DNA of 64,000 nucleotides from Micromonospora antibiotica. Its GTDB lineage: Bacteria; Actinomycetota; Actinomycetes; Mycobacteriales; Micromonosporaceae. A model generated the notes under the pieces. The model was not told the DNA's origin. It saw nothing but the letters and a program-made list of their open reading frames with translations, and ran no database searches. Position 1 is the stretch's first letter. Each line of letters opens with the position of its first letter. The translations under genes were made by a program, and so were the position numbers. The stretch is taken from positions 868,001-932,000 of the forward strand of contig NZ_JAGFWR010000001.1 of assembly GCF_017599305.1 (NCBI RefSeq), given 5' to 3'. Below are positions 37,314-45,898 of this stretch, one piece after another.

Positions 37314-37544
37314 ATGGGGGAGCACGGCTGGCGGGTGCACGTGGACCCGACCCGGTGCATCGGGGCAGGAATCTGCGCGGGCTACGCCCCGGCCCACTTC
37401 GTGCTGGTGGACGGATTGTCCCGGCCGCTGGCCGAACGGATCGATCCGGCGGACGCGGTGCTGGACGCCGCCGAGTCCTGCCCGATGGAGGCGATCGTGG
37501 TGTCCGACGCGGCCGACGACAGCCGGATCGCCCCGGGCGCCTGA
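37314..37544 (+). CDS. [3Fe-4S] ferredoxin
   Basis: A 76-residue ferredoxin. The cluster ligands are Cys15, Cys21 and Cys56 in RCIGAGIC and ESCPMEAI; the position that would carry a fourth cysteine is Ala18, which marks the [3Fe-4S] type usual for P450 partners. GGAGGACAG lies before the ATG. It is cotranscribed with the P450 gene and would pass electrons to it from a ferredoxin reductase encoded elsewhere. Confidence 0.93.
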   Translation: MGEHGWRVHVDPTRCIGAGICAGYAPAHFVLVDGLSRPLAERIDPADAVLDAAESCPMEAIVVSDAADDSRIAPGA

Positions 37545-37598
37545 GCGGGTGGTGGCCGCCCCCGGCGGGGTACCCGGAGACGGCCACCACCCCCGCTC
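37543..37598. terminator. Bidirectional terminator between ferredoxin and hemerythrin genes
   Basis: Long inverted repeat (37543-37558 with 37581-37598, one two-base bulge), reaching into the stop codons of both convergent genes. Confidence 0.7.
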
Positions 37599-38199
37599 AA
37601 CCCTGCTGGTCGTGCAGCTCCGCCCTGGTGGTGGGCCGCCCGCTCAGCGCGTCCCTGATCCGGTCGACCAGGCCCGCACCGGGATTGAGCAGCCGGTTCG
37701 CCGGCGGATGGTCCGGAGCGCCGGGGTGCGGGCGGGTCGGCAGGTGTCCCTTCGCCGCCTGGACCCGGTCGGCCAGTTCGACCAGCTCCTCGTGGGCGAC
37801 GGCGGCCCGCAGCCGGGGAAAGAGCTCAGCCTCCTCCTCTTTCACGTGGTGCCGGATGCTCTTCGTCAGGTGGCTGATCAGCGGCTCGAAGCGGGCGTCG
37901 GACGGGTCCAGCGGCTCCAGCTCCTTCAGCGTCCGCTCGGCCACGGCGTGCTCGGCGATCTCGTGTTCGGCGAGCTGGTCGCCGTCGGGCAACGCCCGGC
38001 GGGCGGTCGGGTAGACGTACATCTCCTCGGCGACCGCGTGCCGGACCAACTCGGCGATCATCACGTCGGCCAGCCGGCGACGGTGCTCGGCGCTGCCCTG
38101 TCGGCTCTCCAGCTCCACGAAGATCGTCTCGATCTCGTGGTGGTCGGCGGTCAGGACGTCCACGACGTCCTGACCCGTGGTGGCCTGTGCGTTGCTCAT
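37597..38199 (-). CDS. Hemerythrin-domain protein
   Basis: A 200-residue protein with an HHE cation-binding (hemerythrin-like) four-helix bundle at about 12-150. Likely di-iron ligands are in LTADHHEIETIF, LVRHAVAEEMYVYP, AEHEIAEHAV, and IRHHVKEEEAELFP. The C-terminal 45 residues are Pro-rich and probably disordered. Such proteins bind oxygen or iron or help against oxidative and nitrosative stress. It is monocistronic. Confidence 0.87.
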   Translation of the reverse strand: MSNAQATTGQDVVDVLTADHHEIETIFVELESRQGSAEHRRRLADVMIAELVRHAVAEEMYVYPTARRALPDGDQLAEHEIAEHAVAERTLKELEPLDPSDARFEPLISHLTKSIRHHVKEEEAELFPRLRAAVAHEELVELADRVQAAKGHLPTRPHPGAPDHPPANRLLNPGAGLVDRIRDALSGRPTTRAELHDQQG

Positions 38200-38411
38200 C
38201 TCGGTGCCCCTTACCGGTTGCGGGCGGATCGGTTCCTGGCGGGCCTGTACCCACCACCGGGCACCCGAACCATCACCGTCGATGAGCTGCCGGTCCCGGC
38301 TTCCCGGGCCGACCCGTCCGGGGACGCACCCCGGGGCCGACCTCCGGCCGGGCTACGGACGCCCGCTGCCGGTGTGCCGCGCGGGCCGTCCCGACAGTCG
38401 GTGGATCGGTC

Positions 38412-38837
38412 CTAGTCGGACGGGAGGGGCGGGAGGGACCCCAGCAGCCGGGTCACGGTGATCTCGATGACGACCCGCTCCGGGTTCGGGCGCGGCTGGC
38501 GGTAGCGCTCCGCGTACCGGCGCTCCGCCTCGGCCACCGCGTCGGGGTCCGTGCGCAGCACCGCCCGACCCTCGACGGTCAGCCACCAACGGCCGTCGAG
38601 GTGGCAGGCGGCCACCGGGACGCCGGCCGATCCGGCGGCGGCGACGTACCGGGCCTTGGCCGAACCACCGGAGGTGATCACCCGGGCCAGCCCGGCCGTC
38701 GCGTCGTAGGTCAACCCGACCGGTACGACGTGCGGCGTGCCGTCGGGACGTGGGGTGGTCAGCGTGGCCAGGTGCCGCTCCCGGCAGAAGGTGAGGACCC
38801 GCTCGTCGTACGGGTCCAACTGGTGTCTGCCGGCCAT
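38412..38837 (-). CDS. F420/FMN-binding oxidase-fold protein (PPOX class)
   Basis: A 141-residue split-beta-barrel protein of the pyridoxamine-phosphate-oxidase-like superfamily. Marks: LTFCRERHLATLTTPRPDGTPHVVPVGLTYD (about 15-45), ITSGGSAKARYV and VEGRAVLRTDPDAVAEAERRYAERY. It looks like the actinobacterial TIGR03618-type group, often F420-dependent. The substrate is unknown. The ATG at 38837 is 47 bases from the DUF1232 stop; the two genes run in the same direction. Confidence 0.82.
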   Translation of the reverse strand: MAGRHQLDPYDERVLTFCRERHLATLTTPRPDGTPHVVPVGLTYDATAGLARVITSGGSAKARYVAAAGSAGVPVAACHLDGRWWLTVEGRAVLRTDPDAVAEAERRYAERYRQPRPNPERVVIEITVTRLLGSLPPLPSD

Positions 38838-38883
38838 GTCCGTTTCCCGTCCCGTGCGGGGCGTCGCCCCGGTTCAGCCCCGA

Positions 38884-39246
38884 TCATGACATCATCCGCC
38901 CGGTCCGGCCCTGGCCGGGCGGGGAGGATGAGGCGTCGGACAGGGCACCAGGTCGGCCGGGCAGCGGCGGCCCGGCGGCCCAACGGCGTTGGGCCAGGCG
39001 ACCCAGGTAGATCAGCGCACCGGCCAGCACACCCATGTCGTCCAGGTAGATCGGGTCGGGCAACACGTCGACCGGCAGGATCGTGTAGATGAGCGCGCCG
39101 TAGAAGGCCACCTTGCCGCCCACGCCCAGCGTGCCGAGCAGCCGTCGGGTGCGGATGACCCGTACCGCCAGCAGGACCGCGCCGACCAGCGTCGCCAGCG
39201 CCAGGATGCCGCCGACGACCACGAGCGCCCACATCTCCCGGGACAT
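38884..39246 (-). CDS. DUF1232 membrane protein (YkvA-like)
   Basis: A 120-residue protein with a transmembrane helix at about 6-28 and the DUF1232 motif GKVAFYGALIYTILPVDVLPDPIYLDDMGVLAGALIYLGRL at about 44-85, in which the PxDxxPD and DD pattern is intact. The C-terminus is Pro/Gly/Ser-rich. Function is unknown. Confidence 0.8.
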   Translation of the reverse strand: MSREMWALVVVGGILALATLVGAVLLAVRVIRTRRLLGTLGVGGKVAFYGALIYTILPVDVLPDPIYLDDMGVLAGALIYLGRLAQRRWAAGPPLPGRPGALSDASSSPPGQGRTGRMMS

Positions 39247-39324
39247 GCCCGCAACGCTAGCCCAGCCCGGCCCGTCGCGCCGGATTCCGTCGCCGACCCG
39301 ACGGGCCGGCCGGTGGCGGTCGGG

Positions 39325-40122
39325 TCAGTAGGCGGCGACAGCGGCCCGGCCGCGTGCCACGGTGGGGTTCTCCCGGGTGGCTTCGGCCGACGGGCGCGGG
39401 CTGTCCGTCATCGGCAGCACCGACTCGGCCCGCTCCGGCCGGCGCTCCCGCGCGGCGAACGCCTCGTCCCGCAGGCTGCGCGCCGCCGCCCCGGCCAGGT
39501 CGGCAGCCCGCCAGGCCGCCTGTTCCCGGGCGACCGCCGCCCGGTGCCGGGCGGCCAGGTGGTCCCGCGTGGCGCGGCGCAGCACCAGTTCCTGCTCCAC
39601 GGGGTGCCGGCGCGGGTCCCAGCCGGCGCGGTGGGCGAGGGCGTCGTCGAGTTGCGCGTCCGACAGCTCGCCCCGGCGGTGTGCCTCCTCGGCGGCCCGG
39701 TGCAGCCAGCGCTCCCGGTCGGCGTACTCGGCCGGGGTCTGCCCGGTGTGCGGCAGCGGCATGGCCGCGGCGGCGGCGAGCCGACGCAGGTGCGCCTCGG
39801 CCGACTCCAGGGCCGTCCAGGCGGACTCGACCTCGTCCTGGGTGGCCAGCCACTCGGCCCGCAGCCGGCTCGCGGTGGTGCCCGCCCGGTCGGCCGCCAC
39901 GGCGACCTCCTCGGCGTACCGGGTGTGCTCCCGGTCCTGTTCGGTGCGCTCCCGGTCGTCGGGCAGGGCGGCGTCGCGGAACCGGCGGGCCACCGCCAGC
40001 CGGAACCGGTCGGGACGGACGACCAGGGCCGCGACGGCGACGGCCGCGACGGCGAGCAGGATCAGCCAGATTCCGGCGGCGGCGGGGACGTCGGGCAGGA
40101 CGGCGGAGAAGACGGTCTGCAT
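39325..40122 (-). CDS. Hypothetical membrane protein with a coiled-coil region
   Basis: I do not recognise this 265-residue protein. It has an N-terminal transmembrane helix (about 12-34), then long Ala/Arg/Glu-rich helices (about 35-235) likely to form a coiled coil, with HRAGWDPRRHPVEQELVLRRATRDHL in the centre. ATG 40122 has GAGG eight bases before it and is preferred over an upstream in-frame codon. The tail is basic and probably disordered. Confidence 0.6.
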   Translation of the reverse strand: MQTVFSAVLPDVPAAAGIWLILLAVAAVAVAALVVRPDRFRLAVARRFRDAALPDDRERTEQDREHTRYAEEVAVAADRAGTTASRLRAEWLATQDEVESAWTALESAEAHLRRLAAAAAMPLPHTGQTPAEYADRERWLHRAAEEAHRRGELSDAQLDDALAHRAGWDPRRHPVEQELVLRRATRDHLAARHRAAVAREQAAWRAADLAGAAARSLRDEAFAARERRPERAESVLPMTDSPRPSAEATRENPTVARGRAAVAAY

Positions 40123-40274
40123 CACCAGCACCTCACGGTGGAACAACGATGTGGACGGACGGGGGCCCGGTCGGGGCGGGAGCTACGGGCGGCGTGTCCT
40201 CAACGGGCCGGATCCGGCCGGCCCACCTCGGACCGGGGCGCGGTCGGGGACGGGCACCGGGAGTGCCGCGCCGC

Positions 40275-40649
40275 TCAGTGCCGGGGCGGGCCGCGCCGGC
40301 CGGTGGCGTCCCGGGCCGGGTCCGGCGTCGCCACGTCCACCCGGGCGGCGGGCCGGACCGTGGGCTCGTCGGCGGATCCGGCCGGCAGCGGCCGGGTGGG
40401 CCCGTGGGCGGGTCGCCCGGCACCGGGACGGGTCTCGGTGGACGCGTCGTCCCCGGCGTAGGTGTCGGCGGGTAGCTCGGCCACCCGCGAGGTCACCACG
40501 AGCGGCTGGGCGGCAGCGGCGGCCGGGCCACCGGTGGTGGCGAACAGCCCGCCGAGGCCGACGGTGAGCACCAGGGCGGTGACCGCCAACCGGGTCAGGT
40601 CGCGCAGCCTCGACACCCAGACGGGCCGGGTGGAAGCTGGGCGGATCAC
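40275..40649 (-). CDS. Hypothetical secreted protein
   Basis: A 124-residue protein with a clear signal peptide: a basic start, hydrophobic core LTRLAVTALVLTVGLGGLFATT and likely cleavage after AAAAA near residue 46. The mature part is low-complexity, rich in Pro, Ala, Arg and Asp. No family recognised. GTG 40649 lies six bases after TAGGTT (40661-40656, reverse strand), predicting a leaderless mRNA. Confidence 0.5.
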   Translation of the reverse strand: MIRPASTRPVWVSRLRDLTRLAVTALVLTVGLGGLFATTGGPAAAAAQPLVVTSRVAELPADTYAGDDASTETRPGAGRPAHGPTRPLPAGSADEPTVRPAARVDVATPDPARDATGRRGPPRH

Positions 40650-40889
40650 CCGTCCAACCTATCCCCACCCGGCCGTGCGCGCAGCGTCGGTGACCCGATC
40701 GGGCCAGTGACCCGGGCCACGGTGTGCCCTGTGGACGGACCGTCCCCAGCAGGGATACGCGCGCTGACCTGCCCCTGGATGCATCGACGGCGATGAGAAT
40801 GCCGACAGTTTCCGCCCGGTCGGTCCGGGCAATTGGCCGGCGGCGCGACACCCTGCCGCGCCGGGACCGAACAGACCGGAGGAGACACC

Positions 40890-41492
40890 ATGGGAGTACG
40901 TCGTCAGGTCGCCGCGGCCGTCGCCGTCGCCACCGCGACGGTGCTGGCCACCGCCGTACCCGCGCAGGCCGCGCCGACCGCCGTCGACACCGGGCCACTC
41001 ACCCCGGTCGCCGACGTCGACGTCGAGCGGTACGCGGGCGACTGGTACCAGGTCGCCGCCATCCCGGCGATCTTCGAGATCCAGTGCTTCAAGAACGTCA
41101 AGGCCCGGTACGACGTCCAGCCCGACGGCACCGTCGGGGTCCGCAACACCTGCCAGACCATCGTCGGCACCACCAGTGCGGTCACCGGTCGGGCCCGCAG
41201 CGAGAACCCGCCGGCCGACTCGGCGTTGACCGTGTCGTTCCTCAAGCTCGGCAACCGGTGGCTCTACCTGGGCGGGCCGAACTACGTGGTGATCGGGCTC
41301 GACCCCGACTACCGCTGGGCGGTCGTCGGTGATCCGGACCGCAGCACCGGCTTCGTCCTGTCCCGGGAGCCGGCGCTGACCGGGGCACAGACGACGGCGG
41401 CGAAGGCGGCGCTCACCGCCAACGGCTACGACCTCTGCGACCTCCGTACCACCCGGCAGGACGGCGGCGCGTGGGCCGGCAGCTTCTGCTGA
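40890..41492 (+). CDS. Secreted lipocalin
   Basis: A 200-residue protein with a signal peptide (cleavage probably after AQA, about residue 27) and a lipocalin barrel of the Blc/apolipoprotein-D type. The GxW motif lies in YAGDWYQVAAIPAIFEIQCF. The second conserved region is WLYLGGPNYVVIGLDPDYRWAVVGDPDRSTGFVLSREP. Four cysteines (in QCFKN, NTCQT, LCDLR and the C-terminal SFC) may make two disulfides. It has no lipobox, so it is secreted or wall-bound; it would carry a small hydrophobic ligand. GGAGGAGAC precedes the ATG. Confidence 0.88.
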   Translation: MGVRRQVAAAVAVATATVLATAVPAQAAPTAVDTGPLTPVADVDVERYAGDWYQVAAIPAIFEIQCFKNVKARYDVQPDGTVGVRNTCQTIVGTTSAVTGRARSENPPADSALTVSFLKLGNRWLYLGGPNYVVIGLDPDYRWAVVGDPDRSTGFVLSREPALTGAQTTAAKAALTANGYDLCDLRTTRQDGGAWAGSFC

Positions 41493-41578
41493 GCCGTCCC
41501 CCGGCCGGTTCTGTCGAGGCGTCCCCGGGCCGGTCCTGCTGAGCCGTCCCGGCCTGGGGCGCGGTCCGGGCTGATGCC

Positions 41579-41929
41579 TCAGGCGTCGGTCGGGTGGGCC
41601 GTGGGCCCCGACGTCGAGGTCGGCGTGGTGGGGGTGAAGAGGGCGAGCAGGGCACCGACCTGGCGGTCGGCCTCGGCGGGGTGCCGGAAGTGACCGCTCG
41701 GGTCGATCGTGTACTCGTTGCGTCGGCCGACCCGGGTACGCCGCAGGTAGCCACCGGTCTCCAGGTCCGCCACGATGGCCTGGGCGGCCCGCTCGGTCAC
41801 CCCGACCTCGTCGGCGACGTCCCGCAGCCGGGCGGTGGGGTTGCGGGCGATGGCGAGCAGCACGTGACCGTGGTTGGTGAGGAACGTCCAGTTCCGGGTG
41901 CTCCCGGTGCCGCCCGTCGTCGTCGCCAT
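41579..41929 (-). CDS. Winged-helix regulator (MarR/ArsR-like)
   Basis: A 116-residue DNA-binding protein. The winged helix runs from about 13 to 80: NHGHVLLAIARNPTARLRDVADEVGVTERAAQAIVADLETGGYLRRTRVGRRNEYTI. The effector is unknown. I placed the start at ATG 41929 because TACGAT (41941-41936, reverse strand) lies six bases upstream, so the mRNA may be leaderless; an in-frame upstream start adds only low-complexity residues. The gene is divergent from the carbonic anhydrase gene. Confidence 0.75.
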   Translation of the reverse strand: MATTTGGTGSTRNWTFLTNHGHVLLAIARNPTARLRDVADEVGVTERAAQAIVADLETGGYLRRTRVGRRNEYTIDPSGHFRHPAEADRQVGALLALFTPTTPTSTSGPTAHPTDA

Positions 41930-41941
41930 GACGTCATCGTA
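41928..41941 (-). promoter_or_regulatory. Start-site palindrome ATGACGTCAT with -10 box
   Basis: Perfect palindrome ATGACGTCAT (41928-41937) spanning the predicted transcription start and start codon of the winged-helix gene, next to the -10 box TACGAT. It is a plausible self-binding site. Confidence 0.45.
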
Positions 41942-42144
41942 TGGCCCGTACCTGGGAGGCCCGCCGTCGGCCGCCGGGTCGGACCGTGGGCCTCGACCCC
42001 TGGTCGACATCGTGGCGACCAAAGCCTGAAACGTGGATCACGAAATCTTGACGTACCTTTCGCTGCGTGTGACCGTGGGAACACGGCCGTCGTCGTCGCC
42101 GCCGGCCGGCGTGACCAGGTGCGATTCCGGACCGAGGTGAGGCA

Positions 42145-42879
42145 ATGGCCCCGATCACTCCGACCCAGGCGCTGGCCGAACTACAGGCGGGCAACCGGCG
42201 TTTCGTCGCCGGGGAGCCCCACCACCCCAACCAGGGTGCCAGCCACCGGGCCGCCGTCGCCGACGGCCAGCATCCCTTCGCCGTCATCGTCGGCTGCTCC
42301 GACTCCCGGCTGGCCGCCGAGATCATTTTTGACCGGGGTCTGGGTGACCTCTTCGTGGTCCGGACCGCCGGGCACACCGCCGGGCCGGAGGTGCTCGGCA
42401 GCGTCGAGTACGCGGTGACGATCCTCGGCACCCCGCTGGTGGTGGTCCTCGGGCACGACTCCTGCGGGGCGGTGCAGGCGGCCCGGGAGGCGGCCCGTAC
42501 CGGCACCCAGCCCCCGGGGCACCTCTACTCGGTGGTCGCCGCCGTCGGGCCGAGCCTGCGTCGCGCCGACCAGCAGGGGGTGCACGACATCGACGGGATC
42601 GTCGACATCCACATCGCGCAGACCGTCGAGGTGCTGCTCGGCAACTCCCCGGTGATCGCCGCCGAGGTGGCCGCCGGGCGGTGCGCGGTGGTCGGCATGT
42701 CCTACCGCCTCGCCGCCGGTGAGGTCCGCCAGGTCGCCCCGGCCCACGAGGCCGCCGCCCCCGCCACCCGGGCGGCTGCGCCCACCACCGCGGCGGCCGC
42801 TGCCGTCGTACCCGGGCCGGCCGTGCCGACGGGTGTCGACGCCGTGCCGACCGGCGAGCCCGCGGCCGTCCCCGGCTGA
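42145..42879 (+). CDS. Beta-carbonic anhydrase with an Ala/Pro tail
   Basis: A 244-residue beta-class carbonic anhydrase, which hydrates CO2 to bicarbonate. Zinc ligands Cys51, His104 and Cys107 and the Asp53-Arg55 dyad are in GCSDSR and GHDSCGAV. The catalytic domain ends near residue 200; about 45 more residues rich in Ala, Pro, Thr and Val follow. No signal peptide is seen, so it is cytoplasmic. GAGGTGAGG precedes the ATG. No SulP or bicarbonate transporter is adjacent. Confidence 0.92.
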   Translation: MAPITPTQALAELQAGNRRFVAGEPHHPNQGASHRAAVADGQHPFAVIVGCSDSRLAAEIIFDRGLGDLFVVRTAGHTAGPEVLGSVEYAVTILGTPLVVVLGHDSCGAVQAAREAARTGTQPPGHLYSVVAAVGPSLRRADQQGVHDIDGIVDIHIAQTVEVLLGNSPVIAAEVAAGRCAVVGMSYRLAAGEVRQVAPAHEAAAPATRAAAPTTAAAAAVVPGPAVPTGVDAVPTGEPAAVPG

Positions 42880-42894
42880 GGCGTACCACGCACG

Positions 42895-42929
42895 ACGAAG
42901 GCCGCCCGGCTCAGCCGGGCGGCCTTCGT
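42895..42929 (+). terminator. Terminator of the carbonic anhydrase gene
   Basis: Perfect 16-base stem (42895-42910 and 42914-42929) with a TCA loop, 15 bases after the stop. Confidence 0.85.
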
Positions 42930-42946
42930 GCTGGCCGACTCGATCA

Positions 42947-43001
42947 CCTCACCGGGGCGGTGCGGTGCCCGGGCCCCGGACACCGCACCGCCCCGGTGAG
43001 G
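42947..43001 (-). terminator. Terminator of the wall-hydrolase-like gene
   Basis: Perfect 21-base inverted repeat (42947-42967 and 42981-43001) with a 13-base loop, just beyond the stop of the reverse-strand gene at 43007. Confidence 0.85.
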
Positions 43002-43006
43002 GCCGG

Positions 43007-44032
43007 CTACATCAATGACACGTGGACGTGGTCGGTGTGGTTGGAGGGCCCGGAGTACGAACTCCAGCCGTTGGCCGGGAACCAGATCTGCCGGTTCCAG
43101 ATCACGTAGTAGATGCCCAACCGGTCCGAGTTGCGGATCAGGAACGCGGCGAGGTTGTTGCCGTACATCCGGGTGTCGTTGTTGTGCCACGGGCTGAAGC
43201 CGCTCTTCTGCAACGACCAGTCGCACGCCTTGCCCTTGGGGTGCTCCCACGGCCCGCCGGGGCGGTAGCAGCCGACGAACCGGTTGAACCCGGCCCGCTT
43301 GACCTCCTTGTACATGTGCAGCGTGCGCGGGGTGATGCAGCCGGACGTGGTGGGGTCGTTCTCGCTGCACGACTCGCCGCGCCAGTCGCCGTCGGCCGTC
43401 TGGCCCGGGGCGATCCGGGCGACCGGCGACGTGGCGTCGACCAGGCCACCGGTGAAGCCCCGCCCGCCGACGAGGGCGAGCGCCTTGTCGGCCTCGGTCT
43501 TCTTCTTGGCCATCAGGTTGGTCTGCTTCTGCTGCTCACGGACCTCGGTGTCGACGGCGAGCTTGGCCTGCTCGGCACGCTTCTTGACCTTGTTGACCTC
43601 GGCCAGCTTGCCGGCGTTGACCATGTTCAGCTCGTCCAGGGCGGCGGCCCGCCGGACGAAGGTGTCCGGGGCGTTGCTCTCCAGCAGCGCCGCGACCGCG
43701 CCGACCCGACCCGTCCGGTACGACTGGGCGGCGATCTCGTTGACCTGCGGAGCCAACGCCGCCAGCTCCTGCTCCGCCTTCTCCACCTCGATGGCGTACT
43801 CGAGTTGGCGCTTCTTGGACTTCTCCAGCCGGTTCCTCGCCGCCGAATACTCCCGGTTCGTCGCCTCGATGACGTCGGTGAGCAGCTTCGGCTCCTCGTC
43901 CTCCTCGTGCCCCGAGGGGGTGGGCGCGTTGGGTGCTGCCGCCGCGGGGGCGGCGGCGGGCCCGGCGACCAGCGCCAGGGCGGCGAGCACGGCCACCACC
44001 GGAGTCCACCAGTGGCGTAGGGGTGCCGTCAC
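43007..44032 (-). CDS. Secreted coiled-coil protein with M15-like C-terminal domain
   Basis: A 341-residue exported protein. Signal peptide: about 1-33, ending AAPAAAAP. Residues about 45-185 form a long coiled coil (EATNREYSAARNRLEKSKKRQLEY..., LAEVNKVKKRAEQAKLAVDTEVREQQ), like the N-terminal region of NlpC/RipA-type hydrolases. The C-terminal 115 residues hold HPKGKACDWSL and the terminal HTDHVHVSLM, a His...Asp...HxH pattern like M15 peptidases that bind zinc; in this group the fold is known but activity is rarely proven. A c-di-AMP riboswitch precedes the gene, the usual control of wall hydrolases in actinomycetes. The start codon is GTG. Confidence 0.8.
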   Translation of the reverse strand: MTAPLRHWWTPVVAVLAALALVAGPAAAPAAAAPNAPTPSGHEEDEEPKLLTDVIEATNREYSAARNRLEKSKKRQLEYAIEVEKAEQELAALAPQVNEIAAQSYRTGRVGAVAALLESNAPDTFVRRAAALDELNMVNAGKLAEVNKVKKRAEQAKLAVDTEVREQQKQTNLMAKKKTEADKALALVGGRGFTGGLVDATSPVARIAPGQTADGDWRGESCSENDPTTSGCITPRTLHMYKEVKRAGFNRFVGCYRPGGPWEHPKGKACDWSLQKSGFSPWHNNDTRMYGNNLAAFLIRNSDRLGIYYVIWNRQIWFPANGWSSYSGPSNHTDHVHVSLM

Positions 44033-44049
44033 AGTTGTCCCTTCCGTCG

Positions 44050-44225
44050 ACCGCCGACCGGGTTAGCTGACGGGTTCGGGACGGAAGTGGCCCCTACCGC
44101 TGGCGCGGATTCACCCCAGGTGCTCGGTTCCCCGGCTCGCCGTACGGCGATTGGGCGGTGGCACCGCTGGCTCCGGTGGGCGCCTTCGGCGGTGACCGGC
44201 AGCGAGGTTACCCGAGAGTCGTACC
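44050..44225 (-). ncRNA. c-di-AMP riboswitch (ydaO-yuaA)
   Basis: The leader on the reverse strand carries the conserved ydaO elements in order. First is a CTCGGGTAACCTCGC-like segment near 44216-44202. Then comes GGGTGAATCC (44116-44107). Last is the 3' block CCGAACCCGTCAGCTAACC (44079-44061). The block ends about 20 bases before the start codon. In actinobacteria this aptamer binds cyclic di-AMP and switches off resuscitation and wall-hydrolase genes. Outer limits are approximate. Confidence 0.88.
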
Positions 44226-44333
44226 GGGGATCTACGGTCACAACCCGGCAAAATGCGTATTTTCCCGATAGCGAGGGGTAATCAGTGACGCGACCGACAG
44301 CCGCGACCTCACCTCCGGTCACACAGCGCAGTG

Positions 44334-45677
44334 TCACCATGCGGTGTCCGTGCTCCTTTCCGGGTCTGGCCACCGTGCGGGGGCCGGGGTGGACGGTTCG
44401 CCGTGCCGGGGGCCGCTCAGCGCCGCCAGCGCCTCGGCACGGTCGGGGGCGGGGCGTGGGGTGGGCGTCGGTCCGGTCGCGTCGGCGTCGGCGGGACCAC
44501 GCCCGGCGGTGACGACGAGCGCGGCCAATCCGGTGGTCAGCGGCACCGCCGCCACCAGCCCCAGGGTCGCCACCGCGCTGCGGACGATCTCCTGGGCCAG
44601 GAACTCGCTGGTCAGGATCTGACTCACCGGCCGGCTGTCGGCGGTGAGCAGGAGCAGCAACGGCAACGAGGCCCCCGCGTACGCCAGCACGATCGTGTTG
44701 ACCGTGGACGCGATGTGCGCCCGCCCGACCCGGGTCGCCGCCCGGTAGAGCTGCAACCGGGACAGCCCCGGATTGGCGTGCGCCAGCTCGGTGACGGTGG
44801 CCGACTGGGTGACCGTGACGTCGTCCAGGACGCCCAGCGAACCGATGATGATCCCGGCCAGCAGCAGTCCGTGCAGGTCCACGTCACGCTGGTACATCGA
44901 CAGCGTGGTGGCCTCCTCGCTGCCGTACCCGGTCAGGTGGGTGGCGGCGGTGGCCAGCGTGCCCAGGACGCCGGTCAGCACCAGGCTGCCCAGCGTGCCG
45001 AGCACCGCCACCGAGGTCTGTGCGGTGACCCCGTGGGTGAGGTACAGCACCACGAACATGATCAGCGCGGCGCCGGTGACCGCGATCGGCAGCGGTGCGC
45101 CCCCGGCGGAGATGCCCGGCACCACGAAGGTCAACAGGATGGCGAAGCTCGCCCCGAGGCCGGCCAGGGCGGCCAGCCCGCGCAGCCGGCCGAACGCGAC
45201 GATCGCCGCCGCGAACAGGGCGACCAGCCAGAGCAGCGGCATGCCCCGCTGGTGCTCGGCGATGTGGTAGCTGCTCACCGACGGGTCGGTGGGGTCGGCC
45301 AACGCGACCAGCACCACCTCGTCGCCGACCGTCACCGTCGGTGCCCCCGGCCCGGACGGGACCGGCGTCTCGACCTGCTCACCACTGTCCGGGCCCTGCC
45401 CGACGGTGACCGTCACCGTCCCGCACGGCCCGTCGGCCGCCCCCGACGGGCCGTCGGGGGTCTGCGGGACGGGCGGGCACGGCTCGGTCACCACCCGGGT
45501 CACCGTGCCGTGGTAGCGGGGCACCTGCTCGCCCTGGTCGATCTTCGGGGTCTCCCCCGGCCAGAGCAGCAGCGTGGCGATCACCGTGACGACGATGAGC
45601 GGCACCACCGTCATGACGAGGATCCGCCGCACCCGGGGTGGGGTGGACGGAGCGGGACGGGTGTGGTCGGCGCCCAT
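44334..45677 (-). CDS. YibE/F family membrane protein
   Basis: A 447-residue protein. After one helix (about 20-40) comes an extracytoplasmic region (about 45-145) rich in Pro/Thr/Gly, then about seven helices of the YibE/F domain. The domain shows DLHGLLLAGIIIGSLGVLDDVTVTQSATVTELAHANP, GRAHIASTVNTIVLAYAGASLPLLLLL and EFLAQEIVRSAVATLGLVAAVPLTTGLAAL. The family is of unknown function; transport is suspected. ATG 45677 has GGGAG 11 bases upstream and is preferred over an upstream TTG. The C-terminus is a Pro-rich cytoplasmic tail. Confidence 0.85.
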   Translation of the reverse strand: MGADHTRPAPSTPPRVRRILVMTVVPLIVVTVIATLLLWPGETPKIDQGEQVPRYHGTVTRVVTEPCPPVPQTPDGPSGAADGPCGTVTVTVGQGPDSGEQVETPVPSGPGAPTVTVGDEVVLVALADPTDPSVSSYHIAEHQRGMPLLWLVALFAAAIVAFGRLRGLAALAGLGASFAILLTFVVPGISAGGAPLPIAVTGAALIMFVVLYLTHGVTAQTSVAVLGTLGSLVLTGVLGTLATAATHLTGYGSEEATTLSMYQRDVDLHGLLLAGIIIGSLGVLDDVTVTQSATVTELAHANPGLSRLQLYRAATRVGRAHIASTVNTIVLAYAGASLPLLLLLTADSRPVSQILTSEFLAQEIVRSAVATLGLVAAVPLTTGLAALVVTAGRGPADADATGPTPTPRPAPDRAEALAALSGPRHGEPSTPAPARWPDPERSTDTAW

Positions 45678-45898
45678 GTGTGCGAGTACTCCCAACGATC
45701 CGGGACGGGATACGTGTCAGCCGGCCAGCCGGTTCATCCACGGGCGGCGGGTCGTCGGACGATGGTAGCCAGCACCAGGTCGGGCCGCGCGGTTCACGTG
45801 CTGGTGGCAGGCCCCGCCACCGCTGCGGCCGGTACGCCCGTGTCGGGTGGCCGACCCGTCCGGGCCCGCCGGCCGTCCGGGACGGCTAGCGTGGAACC

